Assembly (NCBI GenBank): GCA_947468275.1
Contig: CANIKO010000002.1
Span: 1-64,000 of the forward strand
Length of the DNA stretch: 64,000 nt
From: Bacteroidota bacterium
Lineage (GTDB): Bacteria; Bacteroidota; Bacteroidia; NS11-12g; UBA9320
Direction of reading: 5' to 3'
Below the pieces are notes generated by a model. That model did no database searches and was not told where the DNA came from. It saw only the letters and a list, made by a program, of their open reading frames with translations. This document shows, one piece after another, positions 28,889 through 37,357 of this stretch (within the stretch, counting starts at the first letter, position 1; every line of letters begins with the position of its first letter). A program made the translations under genes and the position numbers.

Positions 28889-30061
28889 ATGAACTCCTAC
28901 CGTTTTAACCGGATTATAAAACCTGTGCTCCTTTCACTAGCTATATTAATTGGTATTCTATCACTTTGGTATACCAACAACTTAGCTAAAAAGATGGAAA
29001 AGGAAGAAAAATTAAAAATCAAAACTTGGGCCAAAGCCACAGCACTATTGGCATCGAGTGATTTTTCTGTAGATCTTACCTTCCTTTTAGAAATAGTGAG
29101 TCAAAACACGACGATCCCAGTAATACTAACCGATGAAAGTGAAAACGTTACTAGTTGGCGAAATCTAGATTCAGCCAAAGCAGCCCGAAATAATGATTAT
29201 ATCATTAAATCGTTAGAAAAAATGAAATCAGCACACGAGCCAATTGTGCTTAATTATTATGAAGGACAAAAGGTTAAGGTTTTTTATTTAGACTCAGAAA
29301 TACTAACCCGTTTGAAATATTATCCGTTCGTTCAACTCATTATAATTTCATTTTTTTTAATAATTAGTTATCTGGCTTTTAGCTATTCACGACGGTCAGA
29401 GCAAAATCTCGTATGGGTAGGAATGAGTAAAGAAACTGCACATCAGTTAGGAACTCCTCTATCATCACTCATGGCATGGATCGAAATAAGTAGAGATGAG
29501 CCCGGTAGTAATAAGGAATTGCTGAATGAAATGGAAAAGGATGTGAACCGCCTAGAAATAATAACTGAACGATTTTCAAAAATTGGCTCTGACCCAAAAC
29601 TTGAACCTTTGGATATTGTTAAAGAACTTGAAACATCCATTAATTACCTTAAAGATAGAACTTCGAAATTAGTCGTGTTTACAGTTAAAAACCATTTATC
29701 AAAACCTGTCCTTATAAATATGAACCCTTATCTATTTGCATGGGCCATTGAAAATCTTACTAAAAATGCAATTGACGCGATGGAAGGGGTTGGCTTCATA
29801 ACATTTAGTATTGAACAAAAGGGTCACAATTTAATTATTGACATTGCAGATACCGGAAAAGGTGTTCCAGCCAATCGATTCAAATCTATTTTCAAACCGG
29901 GTTTTACTACCAAAAAAAGAGGTTGGGGCTTAGGGCTTTCATTTGTAAAACGCATTATCGAAAATTACCACAAAGGCCATATTATGGTTAAAGAATCAGC
30001 GCACAACAAGGGAACTACATTCAGGATTACTCTTAAAGCAGAGGAAAATATTAAGCCTTAA
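28889..30061 (+). CDS. Sensor histidine kinase
   Basis: Membrane-bound two-component sensor of 390 residues. Transmembrane helices at about 11-30 and 148-170 bracket a short periplasmic sensor region. The dimerisation helix holds the phospho-acceptor His in MSKETAHQLGTPLSSLMAW. The ATPase part has the N box LTKNAIDAMEG, the G1 box DIADTGKGVP, the F box FKPGFTTKKRG and the G2 box WGLGLSFVKRI. No response regulator gene lies beside it, so it is an orphan kinase here. The promoter box sets the start at 28889. Confidence 0.92.
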   Translation: MNSYRFNRIIKPVLLSLAILIGILSLWYTNNLAKKMEKEEKLKIKTWAKATALLASSDFSVDLTFLLEIVSQNTTIPVILTDESENVTSWRNLDSAKAARNNDYIIKSLEKMKSAHEPIVLNYYEGQKVKVFYLDSEILTRLKYYPFVQLIIISFFLIISYLAFSYSRRSEQNLVWVGMSKETAHQLGTPLSSLMAWIEISRDEPGSNKELLNEMEKDVNRLEIITERFSKIGSDPKLEPLDIVKELETSINYLKDRTSKLVVFTVKNHLSKPVLINMNPYLFAWAIENLTKNAIDAMEGVGFITFSIEQKGHNLIIDIADTGKGVPANRFKSIFKPGFTTKKRGWGLGLSFVKRIIENYHKGHIMVKESAHNKGTTFRITLKAEENIKP

Positions 30062-30677
30062 AAACTCTTCAATTAGAGGGCTTTGCCCTCTATAACTCCT
30101 AGTTACTTTTTTTATTCACTTGTTTATGTTTGTTTTTAAAGGTGTTCATGAATCTACGGTGTCTTGGCAAAAAAAGTAACCAAAAAACCCAAGTCAGAAA
30201 AATGCTTCCTCCCACATTCTGGGTCGCGGCTCGCATTTGGCTTATGAGTATGTTTATTTTTTTAATTAAGGCATTTGCTAACCTCGTTCCTCGGTTTCTG
30301 ACAGGCCACCAAACGACTGCAAACTGACAAAGTTTTATTTAGCAGAAAAAGTTTCTGGTTAAGGTGCGTTGGGATGCCAAAAATACGGGCGTGGGTAAGA
30401 AGGTGCGGAGGGAGTATATTTTTGGCTTGAAATGCCGAAGCATTCGCGAACACCATTGAAAATTAGCATAAACGGGTGAGCAATTTTTTGCCTTCTTTTT
30501 TTGTCAAGCAAAAAAGAAGGTCAGGGTTATAGGAGCTGACAGCCCCTAATGCAAGTAAACACTTTTTTAAAATACTTTTTGAAATTCAACTAAATAGTTA
30601 TCAAAAAACTGATGACTATCATTACAAAATTCAAGAACTTTTTAACGAACTTCGTTGTGTCTTAGTAAAAAGTCATT
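30062..30677. repeat. Non-coding stretch resembling a dispersed Bacteroidota repeat
   Basis: 616 bases without a supported gene. It begins with a triloop hairpin (TAGAGGGC, TTT, GCCCTCTA at 30074-30092). The central part, about 30150-30480, has a base composition richer in GC than its flanks. It ends with an 11-bp inverted repeat (CCTTCTTTTTT at 30491-30501 against AAAAAAGAAGG at 30510-30520). Blocks such as AAAAAAAGTAACCAAAAAAC and the GACAGGCCACCAAACGACTG region look like a repeat family met in related genomes (recognition from memory). Confidence 0.5.
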
Positions 30678-31466
30678 TTGAAGAAATTACAAGAAAGAAA
30701 ATTTTATAAACCTTTGGTTGATTTGCTTACCCAAGTTGGTGAAATAGCATCTTTTGCGTGGCGTTTTTTTAAACTTATTTTTAAACGAAAATTTGAATTC
30801 TCAGAATTTTTAAGGCAGTGTTATTATATTGGATATAAATCGTTAGGGCTTGTTGGAATTACAGCATTAATCATTGGATTAGTAATTACAATCCAATCAC
30901 GTCCTACACTTGTTGAGTTTGGCGCAGAGGCCTGGCTTCCCAAGATGGTTTCTGTATCTCTAATTCGTGAAATAGTTCCAGTAATTACAGCTTTAATTTG
31001 TGCAGGAAAAATCGGTTCGAGTATTGGTGCTGAGTTAGGTTCAATGAAAGTAACGGAGCAAATTGACGCCATGGAAGTATCGGGTACAAATCCCTTTAAA
31101 TATTTAGTAGTTACCCGTGTTTTGGCTGCCACACTAATGATTCCAATTTTAACTGTTTTAGCAGACACTATCTCCTTATACGGTGCTTATCTCGGCACAA
31201 ATATTCGGGGGGTAGTTAGTTGGAATTTATTTTGGAATCAGGTTTTTGACACCTTAGTTTATGCCGATATAGTTCCCTCGCTAATAAAAACCTATTTCTT
31301 TGGTTTTGCCATTGGAGTAATTGGTTGTTATAAAGGTTATAACTCTGAAAAAGGAACTGAAGGGGTCGGTTTATCTGCCAATTCTGCCGTAGTTCTTTCA
31401 TCGCTTCTTGTTTTTATTTTAGATTTAATTGCTGTACAAATTACTGATTTGTTGGGGTATACATAA
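30678..31466 (+). CDS. MlaE-family ABC transporter permease
   Basis: Membrane subunit of an MCE-type lipid transporter that moves phospholipids between inner and outer membranes. About five to six hydrophobic helices are visible (for example GLVGITALIIGLVITIQS and ISLYGAYLG). Family motifs include REIVPVITALICAGKIGSSI, GAELGSMKVTEQIDAMEVSG and the C-terminal VGLSANSAVVLSSLLVFILD. The start is TTG 30678: a TAA in frame lies 12 bases upstream and no ATG occurs until residue 90. Three bases separate it from the ATPase gene. Confidence 0.92.
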   Translation: MKKLQERKFYKPLVDLLTQVGEIASFAWRFFKLIFKRKFEFSEFLRQCYYIGYKSLGLVGITALIIGLVITIQSRPTLVEFGAEAWLPKMVSVSLIREIVPVITALICAGKIGSSIGAELGSMKVTEQIDAMEVSGTNPFKYLVVTRVLAATLMIPILTVLADTISLYGAYLGTNIRGVVSWNLFWNQVFDTLVYADIVPSLIKTYFFGFAIGVIGCYKGYNSEKGTEGVGLSANSAVVLSSLLVFILDLIAVQITDLLGYT

Positions 31467-31468
31467 TT

Positions 31469-32242
31469 ATGGAAAAAACTGAGGCTACTTCCAAATTCTC
31501 AAACACATTTCAGAAAGATTCTGTAATTCAAATCCGAAATGTATACAAATCATTTGGGGAAAATGAAGTGTTAAAAAATCTCAACTTTGACTTATACAGT
31601 GGTGAAAATGTAGTGGTATTAGGAAAATCAGGCTCAGGTAAATCAGTACTTATAAAGTGTATCATCGGTTTAATTACGCCTGATGAAGGAACCATTAATG
31701 TTTTGGGTCATGATATTTTGAACCTTGAAGATTCTGAAATGGATACTATGAGAGCCAAAATAGGATTTTTATTTCAAAGCAATGCACTTTACGATTCGAT
31801 GACCGTTCGTGAAAATTTAATTTTCCCTTTGAGAAGACATAAAACCGAAATTACCAAAGAGGAAGTAAATGAATTGGTAATGGAGGCACTCACTAATGTT
31901 GGCCTAGCTGAAACTATAAATATGATGCCTATAGAGCTTTCAGGAGGTATGCGAAAACGAATTGCTTTGGCCCGAACTTTAATACTTAAACCTGAAATTA
32001 TCTTATACGATGAACCCACCACTGGGCTTGATCCAATTACAGGCAAAGAAATCAGCCACCTTATGCTTGAAATTCAGGATAAATACAACACATCTTCCAT
32101 CATCATTTCGCACGATATTAATTGTGTAAAAATTGTAGCCAACCGAATTGTGATGCTTATCGACGGAACATGTTATGCCGAAGGAACCTATAACGAATTG
32201 ATTAAATCGAGTGATAAAAAAGTTAAACAATTTTTCGAGTAA
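31469..32242 (+). CDS. MlaF-family ABC transporter ATP-binding protein
   Basis: ATPase of the same lipid transporter. Walker A is LGKSGSGKSVLIK, followed by a Q loop (FLFQSNALYDSMTVRENL), the signature LSGGMRKRIALARTL, Walker B IILYDEPTTGLDP and the switch His in IIISHDINCV. The 257 residues are normal. It sits second in a permease, ATPase, MlaD operon with gaps of two and three bases. Confidence 0.95.
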   Translation: MEKTEATSKFSNTFQKDSVIQIRNVYKSFGENEVLKNLNFDLYSGENVVVLGKSGSGKSVLIKCIIGLITPDEGTINVLGHDILNLEDSEMDTMRAKIGFLFQSNALYDSMTVRENLIFPLRRHKTEITKEEVNELVMEALTNVGLAETINMMPIELSGGMRKRIALARTLILKPEIILYDEPTTGLDPITGKEISHLMLEIQDKYNTSSIIISHDINCVKIVANRIVMLIDGTCYAEGTYNELIKSSDKKVKQFFE

Positions 32243-32245
32243 ATT

Positions 32246-33208
32246 ATGGTAGATAAGACAAGAAGAAATGTAAGTCTTGGTATTTTTGTAATATTAGGTA
32301 CCGTGTTTTTAATAGCATCCATGTATTTAGTAGGCTCCAAACAAAATCTGTTTGGTTCCAATTTTAGAATCAGTGCACAATTTCAAGATGTTAACGGATT
32401 AATGAAGGGTAATAATGTGCGTTTTTCAGGCATTGATATTGGAACGGTAGAAAGTGTTGAAATTTTCAATGATTCATTGATAACTGTAGTAATGGTGATA
32501 CAAAAAAACATTCAACCCCATATCAAAAAGAATTCAATAGCTAGCATTGGAACCGATGGACTAATGGGTAATAAAATTATCAATATAAATTCGGCAAGGA
32601 AACCATCGAAAAGTGTGCAAGATGGGGATATAATTGATACACGACAACCTCTTGAAACAGATGAAATGATTAGAACCTTGAAAACGACGAATGATAATGT
32701 AAAGGTAATTACTGACGACTTAAAAAAAATCACCCAAAAACTAAATAGCAGCAATTCACTTTGGAATTTACTCAATGATTCAGAGATGACGAATGGTATC
32801 AAAAGTGCAGTCGTTAGCATTAAACTTGCAGGCAATCGCACGGCACTATTAACTGGCGATTTAAGCTCAATAATTAAAGATATAAAATCAGGCAAAGGTT
32901 CGATTGGTTCACTTTTAATGGACACATCATTTTCATCTAAAATTGACCAAACCATTGTTACAGTAAATGCCGTGAGTGATAAGCTTGCTATAATTACAGG
33001 CGATTTCCAATCGATATCTGAAAAAATAAAACGAGGGGATGGTGCCATAGGCACGCTGCTTATGGATACAAGTTTTGTCACTAATCTTAACCAATCGCTT
33101 TATAATATTAAAGATGGCACCAAAGGCTTTAATGACAACATGGAAGCACTAAAACACTCGTTTCCGCTCAAACGTTATTTCAAAAAACAAGCGGCAATAA
33201 AAAAATAA
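32246..33208 (+). CDS. MlaD/MCE family lipid-transport protein
   Basis: Periplasmic substrate-handling subunit. One N-terminal transmembrane anchor (LGIFVILGTVFLIASMYLVG) precedes a single MCE domain (about 40-120: QFQDVNGLMKGNNVRFSGID and GTVESVEIFNDS). The long C-terminal part (about 140-310) is helical with repeated 'GDGAIGTLLMDTSF'-type segments (two copies: GSIGSLLMDTSF, GAIGTLLMDTSF). MCE proteins form hexameric rings or tunnels for lipids (family knowledge). It is the last gene of the operon. Confidence 0.9.
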   Translation: MVDKTRRNVSLGIFVILGTVFLIASMYLVGSKQNLFGSNFRISAQFQDVNGLMKGNNVRFSGIDIGTVESVEIFNDSLITVVMVIQKNIQPHIKKNSIASIGTDGLMGNKIININSARKPSKSVQDGDIIDTRQPLETDEMIRTLKTTNDNVKVITDDLKKITQKLNSSNSLWNLLNDSEMTNGIKSAVVSIKLAGNRTALLTGDLSSIIKDIKSGKGSIGSLLMDTSFSSKIDQTIVTVNAVSDKLAIITGDFQSISEKIKRGDGAIGTLLMDTSFVTNLNQSLYNIKDGTKGFNDNMEALKHSFPLKRYFKKQAAIKK

Positions 33209-33239
33209 TTCAAAAATAGTAATGATAAAAAAGTAACAT

Positions 33240-33247
33240 TAGTTTTG
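33240..33247 (+). promoter_or_regulatory. -7 box TAGTTTTG upstream of the ATP-grasp gene
   Basis: Perfect TAnnTTTG match in the 95-base gap after the MlaD gene, 56 bases before the ATG at 33304. It suggests the ATP-grasp/LysE pair has its own promoter. Confidence 0.45.
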
Positions 33248-33303
33248 AAGGCCTCTGAGAATTTATATTTTTATAAAAAATATTGCCAATCAGGACAAAA
33301 TTA

Positions 33304-34353
33304 ATGAAGGGAATAATTAATAAAATTTTTAATTGGGAAACCTGGCCATTTAAAGCAATATACGCTCCATTAACACTGGTTTGGCTTTGGTATACAATTA
33401 AATCTAGATCCATATGGTTTTTTACTTCAAGCAACCCAAAAATAACTTTTGGTGGAATGGACGGGGAACCAAAAATGGAAATGTATAATTTATTGCCGAT
33501 TGATTTATACCCCTACACGTTTTTTGTACAACCTAACCAAGATTTTAAAACAGTTTTGGTAAATCTTCAAAAAAGTAATATTAAATATCCTTTCATTGTG
33601 AAACCCGATGTGGCAAAACAAGGGGTTTTATTCAGAAAAATTGAAAGTGAAAGTGAGTTGCATCATTACCATACCAATGTCCCAATGGACTATATTATTC
33701 AAGAAATGGTTAATTATCCAATGGAAGTAAGCGTTTTTTATATTCGTCACCCAAAAGAAACTAATGGAACCATAACAGGATTTTTACACAAAATACCATT
33801 ACAAATAGTAGGTGATGGAATACATACATTACACCAATTGGTAATGCAGCACCCAAAAGGATATAAATATAAAACCCAATTACAAATAAAGCATCAGGAG
33901 AATTGGGATAAAGTAATTAACAAAGGTAAAAAATACATGTTAAGTTATGCCGCCAACCACAATCGTGGTGCTCATTTTATTGATTTAAAAGATCATATTG
34001 ATGAAAAACTAATATGTATTTTCGATAAAATAAGTCTTGAAATAAATGATTTTTTTTATGGCCGTTATGATATTATGTGTACAAATATTGAAGATTTAAA
34101 AAATGGAAAAAATTATAAAATTCTTGAATATAATGGATGTGGTGCTGAACCGAATCACTTTTATGACACAGGATACTCTTTGTTGGGTGCTTACAAAGAA
34201 ATATTAAAACACTGGAAAGCGTTATATGAAATTTGTAAATACAATCGGCAACAAGGCATTGCGCCCTGGCCATTTATTAAAGGTCGAAAATTTTTGAAAC
34301 AAGCTGAAGCCAATTTTCTAATTTTAAAAGCCATTGATTCTAAATTGGTTTAA
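33304..34353 (+). CDS. ATP-grasp domain protein of unknown substrate
   Basis: Probable ATP-dependent carboxylate-amine ligase. The ATP-grasp features are PFIVKPDVAKQGVLFRKIES (nucleotide-binding strand and loop), YIIQEMVNYPMEVSVFYIRH, the GDGIHTLHQLV segment also seen in D-Ala-D-Ala ligase-like and cyanophycin-synthetase-like enzymes, and the metal-binding ILEYNGCGAEPNHFYD near the C-terminus. The N-terminal 50 residues include one hydrophobic stretch. The ATG at 33304 gives 349 residues; TTG 33283 is an alternative start. It is 12 bases upstream of a LysE exporter, so the product may be exported (inference). Confidence 0.75.
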   Translation: MKGIINKIFNWETWPFKAIYAPLTLVWLWYTIKSRSIWFFTSSNPKITFGGMDGEPKMEMYNLLPIDLYPYTFFVQPNQDFKTVLVNLQKSNIKYPFIVKPDVAKQGVLFRKIESESELHHYHTNVPMDYIIQEMVNYPMEVSVFYIRHPKETNGTITGFLHKIPLQIVGDGIHTLHQLVMQHPKGYKYKTQLQIKHQENWDKVINKGKKYMLSYAANHNRGAHFIDLKDHIDEKLICIFDKISLEINDFFYGRYDIMCTNIEDLKNGKNYKILEYNGCGAEPNHFYDTGYSLLGAYKEILKHWKALYEICKYNRQQGIAPWPFIKGRKFLKQAEANFLILKAIDSKLV

Positions 34354-34365
34354 CCATTTATTTAT

Positions 34366-35037
34366 ATGCCAAAAGTAATTCGCGTGTTTTTTTGGGGAAT
34401 TTTAATCAGTTTTTTAGGCAGCTTGCCCCTGGGAACCTTAAATATTGCTGCTATGCAAATAGGTATTCAGGAAAGTATAAACAATGCCTTATTTTTTGCA
34501 TTAGGATCCTTAACGGTAGAAATGATTTATGTTAGGATTTCATTAATTGGTATCGATTGGGTTAGAAGGCAGAAAAAGCTATTAAAAATAATGGAGTGGA
34601 TAACACTTTCCATCATCATTGCATTGGCAGCTGGCAGTTTCATTGCAGCAACAAGAAATGGAGAACATGCAAAAAACATTATGCTTAATAATACCATGCA
34701 CCGATTTTTGCTCGGTATGTTTATGTGTGCTATTAATCCAGTTCAAATTCCATTCTGGTTCGGATGGAGTACTATTTTATTTACAAAGGGGGTTTTGGAA
34801 CCAAATAAAAATCAATACAACTTTTACATAGTTGGAATTGGAATTGGAACATTATTGGGTAATTGTGTATTTATATTCGGTGGCAAATGGATGGTGCAAC
34901 GAATTGCCAATAGCGAACACTATTTAAATTGGGTAATCGGTGGAATTTTTGCAATTACTGCCGTTATACAATTAGTAAAAATAATGTTGCATAAGGATGC
35001 TGTTACTAAATTTGGAGAAGAGCAGGAGGTGCAATAA
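34366..35037 (+). CDS. LysE family translocator
   Basis: Inner-membrane exporter of amino acids or similar small molecules, 223 residues. The N-terminal GILISFLGSLPLGTLNIAAM matches the family start (small-residue helix with P.GP-like turn), and about six hydrophobic helices follow. It is coupled closely to the ATP-grasp gene, which suggests that it exports that enzyme's product. The substrate is unknown. Confidence 0.82.
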   Translation: MPKVIRVFFWGILISFLGSLPLGTLNIAAMQIGIQESINNALFFALGSLTVEMIYVRISLIGIDWVRRQKKLLKIMEWITLSIIIALAAGSFIAATRNGEHAKNIMLNNTMHRFLLGMFMCAINPVQIPFWFGWSTILFTKGVLEPNKNQYNFYIVGIGIGTLLGNCVFIFGGKWMVQRIANSEHYLNWVIGGIFAITAVIQLVKIMLHKDAVTKFGEEQEVQ

Positions 35038-35053
35038 AATAATGCTAATATCC

Positions 35054-35078
35054 GATTGGAAGGATTACCCTTCCAATC
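35054..35078. terminator. Hairpin between LysE and dipeptidase genes
   Basis: GATTGGAAGG (35054-35063) and CCTTCCAATC (35069-35078) form a 10-bp stem with a 5-base loop. The right arm overlaps the stop codon of the minus-strand dipeptidase. No strong T-run follows, so it may act as a bidirectional 3'-end hairpin. Confidence 0.5.
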
Positions 35079-36441
35079 ACTTCATCATCTCTGCAAAATA
35101 TTTATAAAAATAAGGGATGGTTTCAATGCCTTTATAGTAATTGAACAAACCATAATGCTCATTGGGTGAATGAATGGCATCACTATCCAAACCGAAACCC
35201 ATCAATACGGTTTTTACGCCTAATTCTTTTTCAAACAATGCTACTATAGGAATACTTCCTCCGCCAAAGGTTGGTATAGGCGCTTTACCATAAGTGGCTT
35301 CAATGGCTTTAGAAGCCGCTTTAAAAGCTATAGAATCTGTGGGGGTGATGGCCGCTTCGCCTCCATGATGCGGAGTTACTTTCACTTTCACTCCTTTTGG
35401 AGCTATTGAAATAAAATAATCAGAGAATAATTTGGTAATGGCTGCTGATTTTTGGTTTGGAATTAAACGCATCGATATTTTAGCATAGGCTTTTGATGGT
35501 AATACGGTTTTTGCTCCTTCACCAATATAGCCCCCCCAAATTCCATTCACTTCAAATGTTGGGCGAATACCGGTTCTTTCAAGTGTTGTATATCCCTTCT
35601 CTCCCATCACATCTTCGATTTCTAAATCCTTTGTATAATTTTCTAAGATGAAAGGAGCTGAATTTAAGGCTTTTCTATCTGCTTCACTTATCACATTTAC
35701 ATCATCATAAAATCCAGGAATGGTAATATGACGATTTTCATCATGCATGCTTGCGATCATGGTGCAAAGTATATTTATCGGATTAGCTACTGCCCCGCCA
35801 TAAACTCCTGAATGCAAATCACGATTAGGGCCAGTAACTTCTACTTCTACATAGCTTAAACCTCGCAGTCCCACATCAATTGAGGGAATATCATTGGCTA
35901 TCATTCCCGTGTCAGAAATTAATATAACATCGGCTTTCAATTTTTCTTTGTTAGTTACCACATAAATCCCCAAATTAGTACTTCCCACTTCCTCTTCACC
36001 TTCAATCATAAACTTAACATTACATGCCAATGAATTTGTTTGCATCATAGTTTCAAATGCCTTTAAATGCATATACATTTGGCCTTTGTCATCGCAAGCA
36101 CCTCGAGCGTAAATTTTACCATCTCTCACCGTGGGCTCAAATGCCGGGGTTGTCCAAAGTTCATCGGGGACGGAAGGTTGTACATCATAATGTCCGTAGA
36201 CCAAAACGGTGGGTAAACTTGGGTCAAAAATTTTATCGCCATACACAATTGGGTTTCCGGCGGTTTCTTCTAGCACCACATTTTCAGCTCCGGCAGCTAT
36301 CATTTTATCCCTTACATATTCGGCTGTTTTCCTTAAATCTCCCAAAAATGCCTTATCAGCACTTATACTCGGAATACGCAAAATTTCAAATAATTCACTT
36401 AAAAAACGGTCTTTGTTTTGGGCTATATACTGGCTTTGCAT
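35077..36441 (-). CDS. M20 family dipeptidase
   Basis: Zinc-dependent dipeptidase (M20, carnosinase/CPG2-like), 454 residues. Metal and catalytic motifs: VLVYGHYDVQPSVPDELW, YARGACDDKGQMYMHLKAFE, MIEGEEEVGS, ISDTGMI and the closing GFGLDSDAIHSPNEHYGLFN. A dimerisation domain lies between (LHSGVYGGAVANPINILC). It is a single gene with its own hairpin end and probably acts on peptides in the cytoplasm. Confidence 0.93.
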   Translation of the reverse strand: MQSQYIAQNKDRFLSELFEILRIPSISADKAFLGDLRKTAEYVRDKMIAAGAENVVLEETAGNPIVYGDKIFDPSLPTVLVYGHYDVQPSVPDELWTTPAFEPTVRDGKIYARGACDDKGQMYMHLKAFETMMQTNSLACNVKFMIEGEEEVGSTNLGIYVVTNKEKLKADVILISDTGMIANDIPSIDVGLRGLSYVEVEVTGPNRDLHSGVYGGAVANPINILCTMIASMHDENRHITIPGFYDDVNVISEADRKALNSAPFILENYTKDLEIEDVMGEKGYTTLERTGIRPTFEVNGIWGGYIGEGAKTVLPSKAYAKISMRLIPNQKSAAITKLFSDYFISIAPKGVKVKVTPHHGGEAAITPTDSIAFKAASKAIEATYGKAPIPTFGGGSIPIVALFEKELGVKTVLMGFGLDSDAIHSPNEHYGLFNYYKGIETIPYFYKYFAEMMK

Positions 36442-36552
36442 GGTTATTTTTTTTGGCTTACGAAAGTAATTATTTTTTTAAGTACAGTGTACAGAGATTT
36501 TGAGTATAAAGATATTAGATTGCTATATATTGAATCAATGCCATTAACTTTT

Positions 36553-36676
36553 TTAAAAAAAATCCGAAGGATTTCAATGTTTATAGTAAAAAATATAGGT
36601 AATGCTATTCGACCCCTTCGGGGTCGAACAAATAACTTTTTATTATTTCTATAAACATTCGACCTTTTCAAGGTCT
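36553..36676. repeat. Cluster of three triloop mini-hairpins
   Basis: In the 323-base gap 36442-36764 three short palindromes follow each other: AAATCC-GAA-GGATTT (36560-36574), TTCGACCCC-TTC-GGGGTCGAA (36608-36628) and GACCTT-TTC-AAGGTC (36661-36675). All have three-base loops TTC or its complement GAA. No ORF spans them. They look like a decayed or minimal mobile repeat of the kind scattered in Bacteroidota genomes (inference). Confidence 0.55.
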
Positions 36677-36715
36677 AATTAATCTTAAGTTAATGACATT
36701 GGATTTTGCCCTAAT

Positions 36716-36747
36716 AAAAAAGCCCAAACTTTAATTTGGGCTTTTAA
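36716..36747 (-). terminator. Terminator of the 36.8-kb lipoprotein gene
   Basis: AAAAGCCCAAA and TTTGGGCTTTT form an 11-bp stem around a 6-base loop; on the minus strand the stem is followed by T-rich sequence, 18 bases after the stop codon. Confidence 0.75.
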
Positions 36748-36764
36748 ATTATTATGGTTTCTGA

Positions 36765-37133
36765 TTATTGTTTGTAAAATACCAATCCAAACTTATCCCC
36801 CCTATTTCTCATTTTCAATTCAGTTTCGGTACAATATTCTGCATACCAAACAGTTTTACCTGAAGTAGAAGGTATATCAACTTCCATACTGTCTGAATTG
36901 TTTAACCACATCCAAGTACCATCTTCCGTTTTGCCATCTGGTAAATATAATTTGTTGTCACTACCAAAATAAAAACCATATTGAAATTGTTGAGGTAAAT
37001 TTGTTTTCCAGTACTTACCAGTAATTAAGCTTTTGTTCAATTTTTTTGCAGGTTCTGGGTCATTAGTATCTTTACAGTTTACCAATACTAAGGATAAAGC
37101 CAACGGGGTAATTGCGATTAGTTTTTTACTCAT
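36765..37133 (-). CDS. Small putative lipoprotein, function unknown
   Basis: 122 residues. The signal peptide ends in VLVNC (Cys20), a plausible lipobox, followed by an acidic KDTNDPEP tether. The mature part (ITGKYWKTNLPQQF, DGTWMWLNNSDSMEVDIP, MRNRGDKFGLVFY) has the alternation of short strands seen in lipocalin-like small Bacteroidota lipoproteins. No specific function is recognised. It is the last of a set of small exported proteins between 36.7 and 38.5 kb. Confidence 0.65.
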   Translation of the reverse strand: MSKKLIAITPLALSLVLVNCKDTNDPEPAKKLNKSLITGKYWKTNLPQQFQYGFYFGSDNKLYLPDGKTEDGTWMWLNNSDSMEVDIPSTSGKTVWYAEYCTETELKMRNRGDKFGLVFYKQ

Positions 37134-37357
37134 AATTATTTTTTCTATTAAGCTACGAGCTACTTTTTTTTTTAATAAACAAGCGAACGTTCAAACTTTT
37201 TTATAAAAGTTAAACTCATTGGCTATTTATTCCGTCAGATAAATCTGACGGCAATAGATTTACAACACTATCCATTGCCATTTGCTTTAGCAAACGGAAC
37301 AATAAAAAAAACGAATGAACCAAATCATTCGCTTTTTTTTAAAGGTTTTTATATAGC
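37134..37357. repeat. Intergenic hairpins and terminator
   Basis: Holds a perfect 8-bp inverted repeat CCGTCAGA-TAAA-TCTGACGG (37232-37251) and a second small hairpin TTTGC-TTTA-GCAAA (37281-37294). The terminator of the downstream TPR gene follows and is listed separately. Confidence 0.5.
37302..37340 (-). terminator. Terminator of the TPR protein gene
   Basis: CGAATGA (37312-37318) and TCATTCG (37325-37331) form a 7-bp stem; on the minus strand it is followed by eight T residues, shortly after the stop at 37358. Confidence 0.75.

Noticed and set aside
30130-30456. Small frames on both strands in the repeat-like stretch
   Set aside because: No start signals, no family resemblance, and they fall in a probable non-coding repeat.
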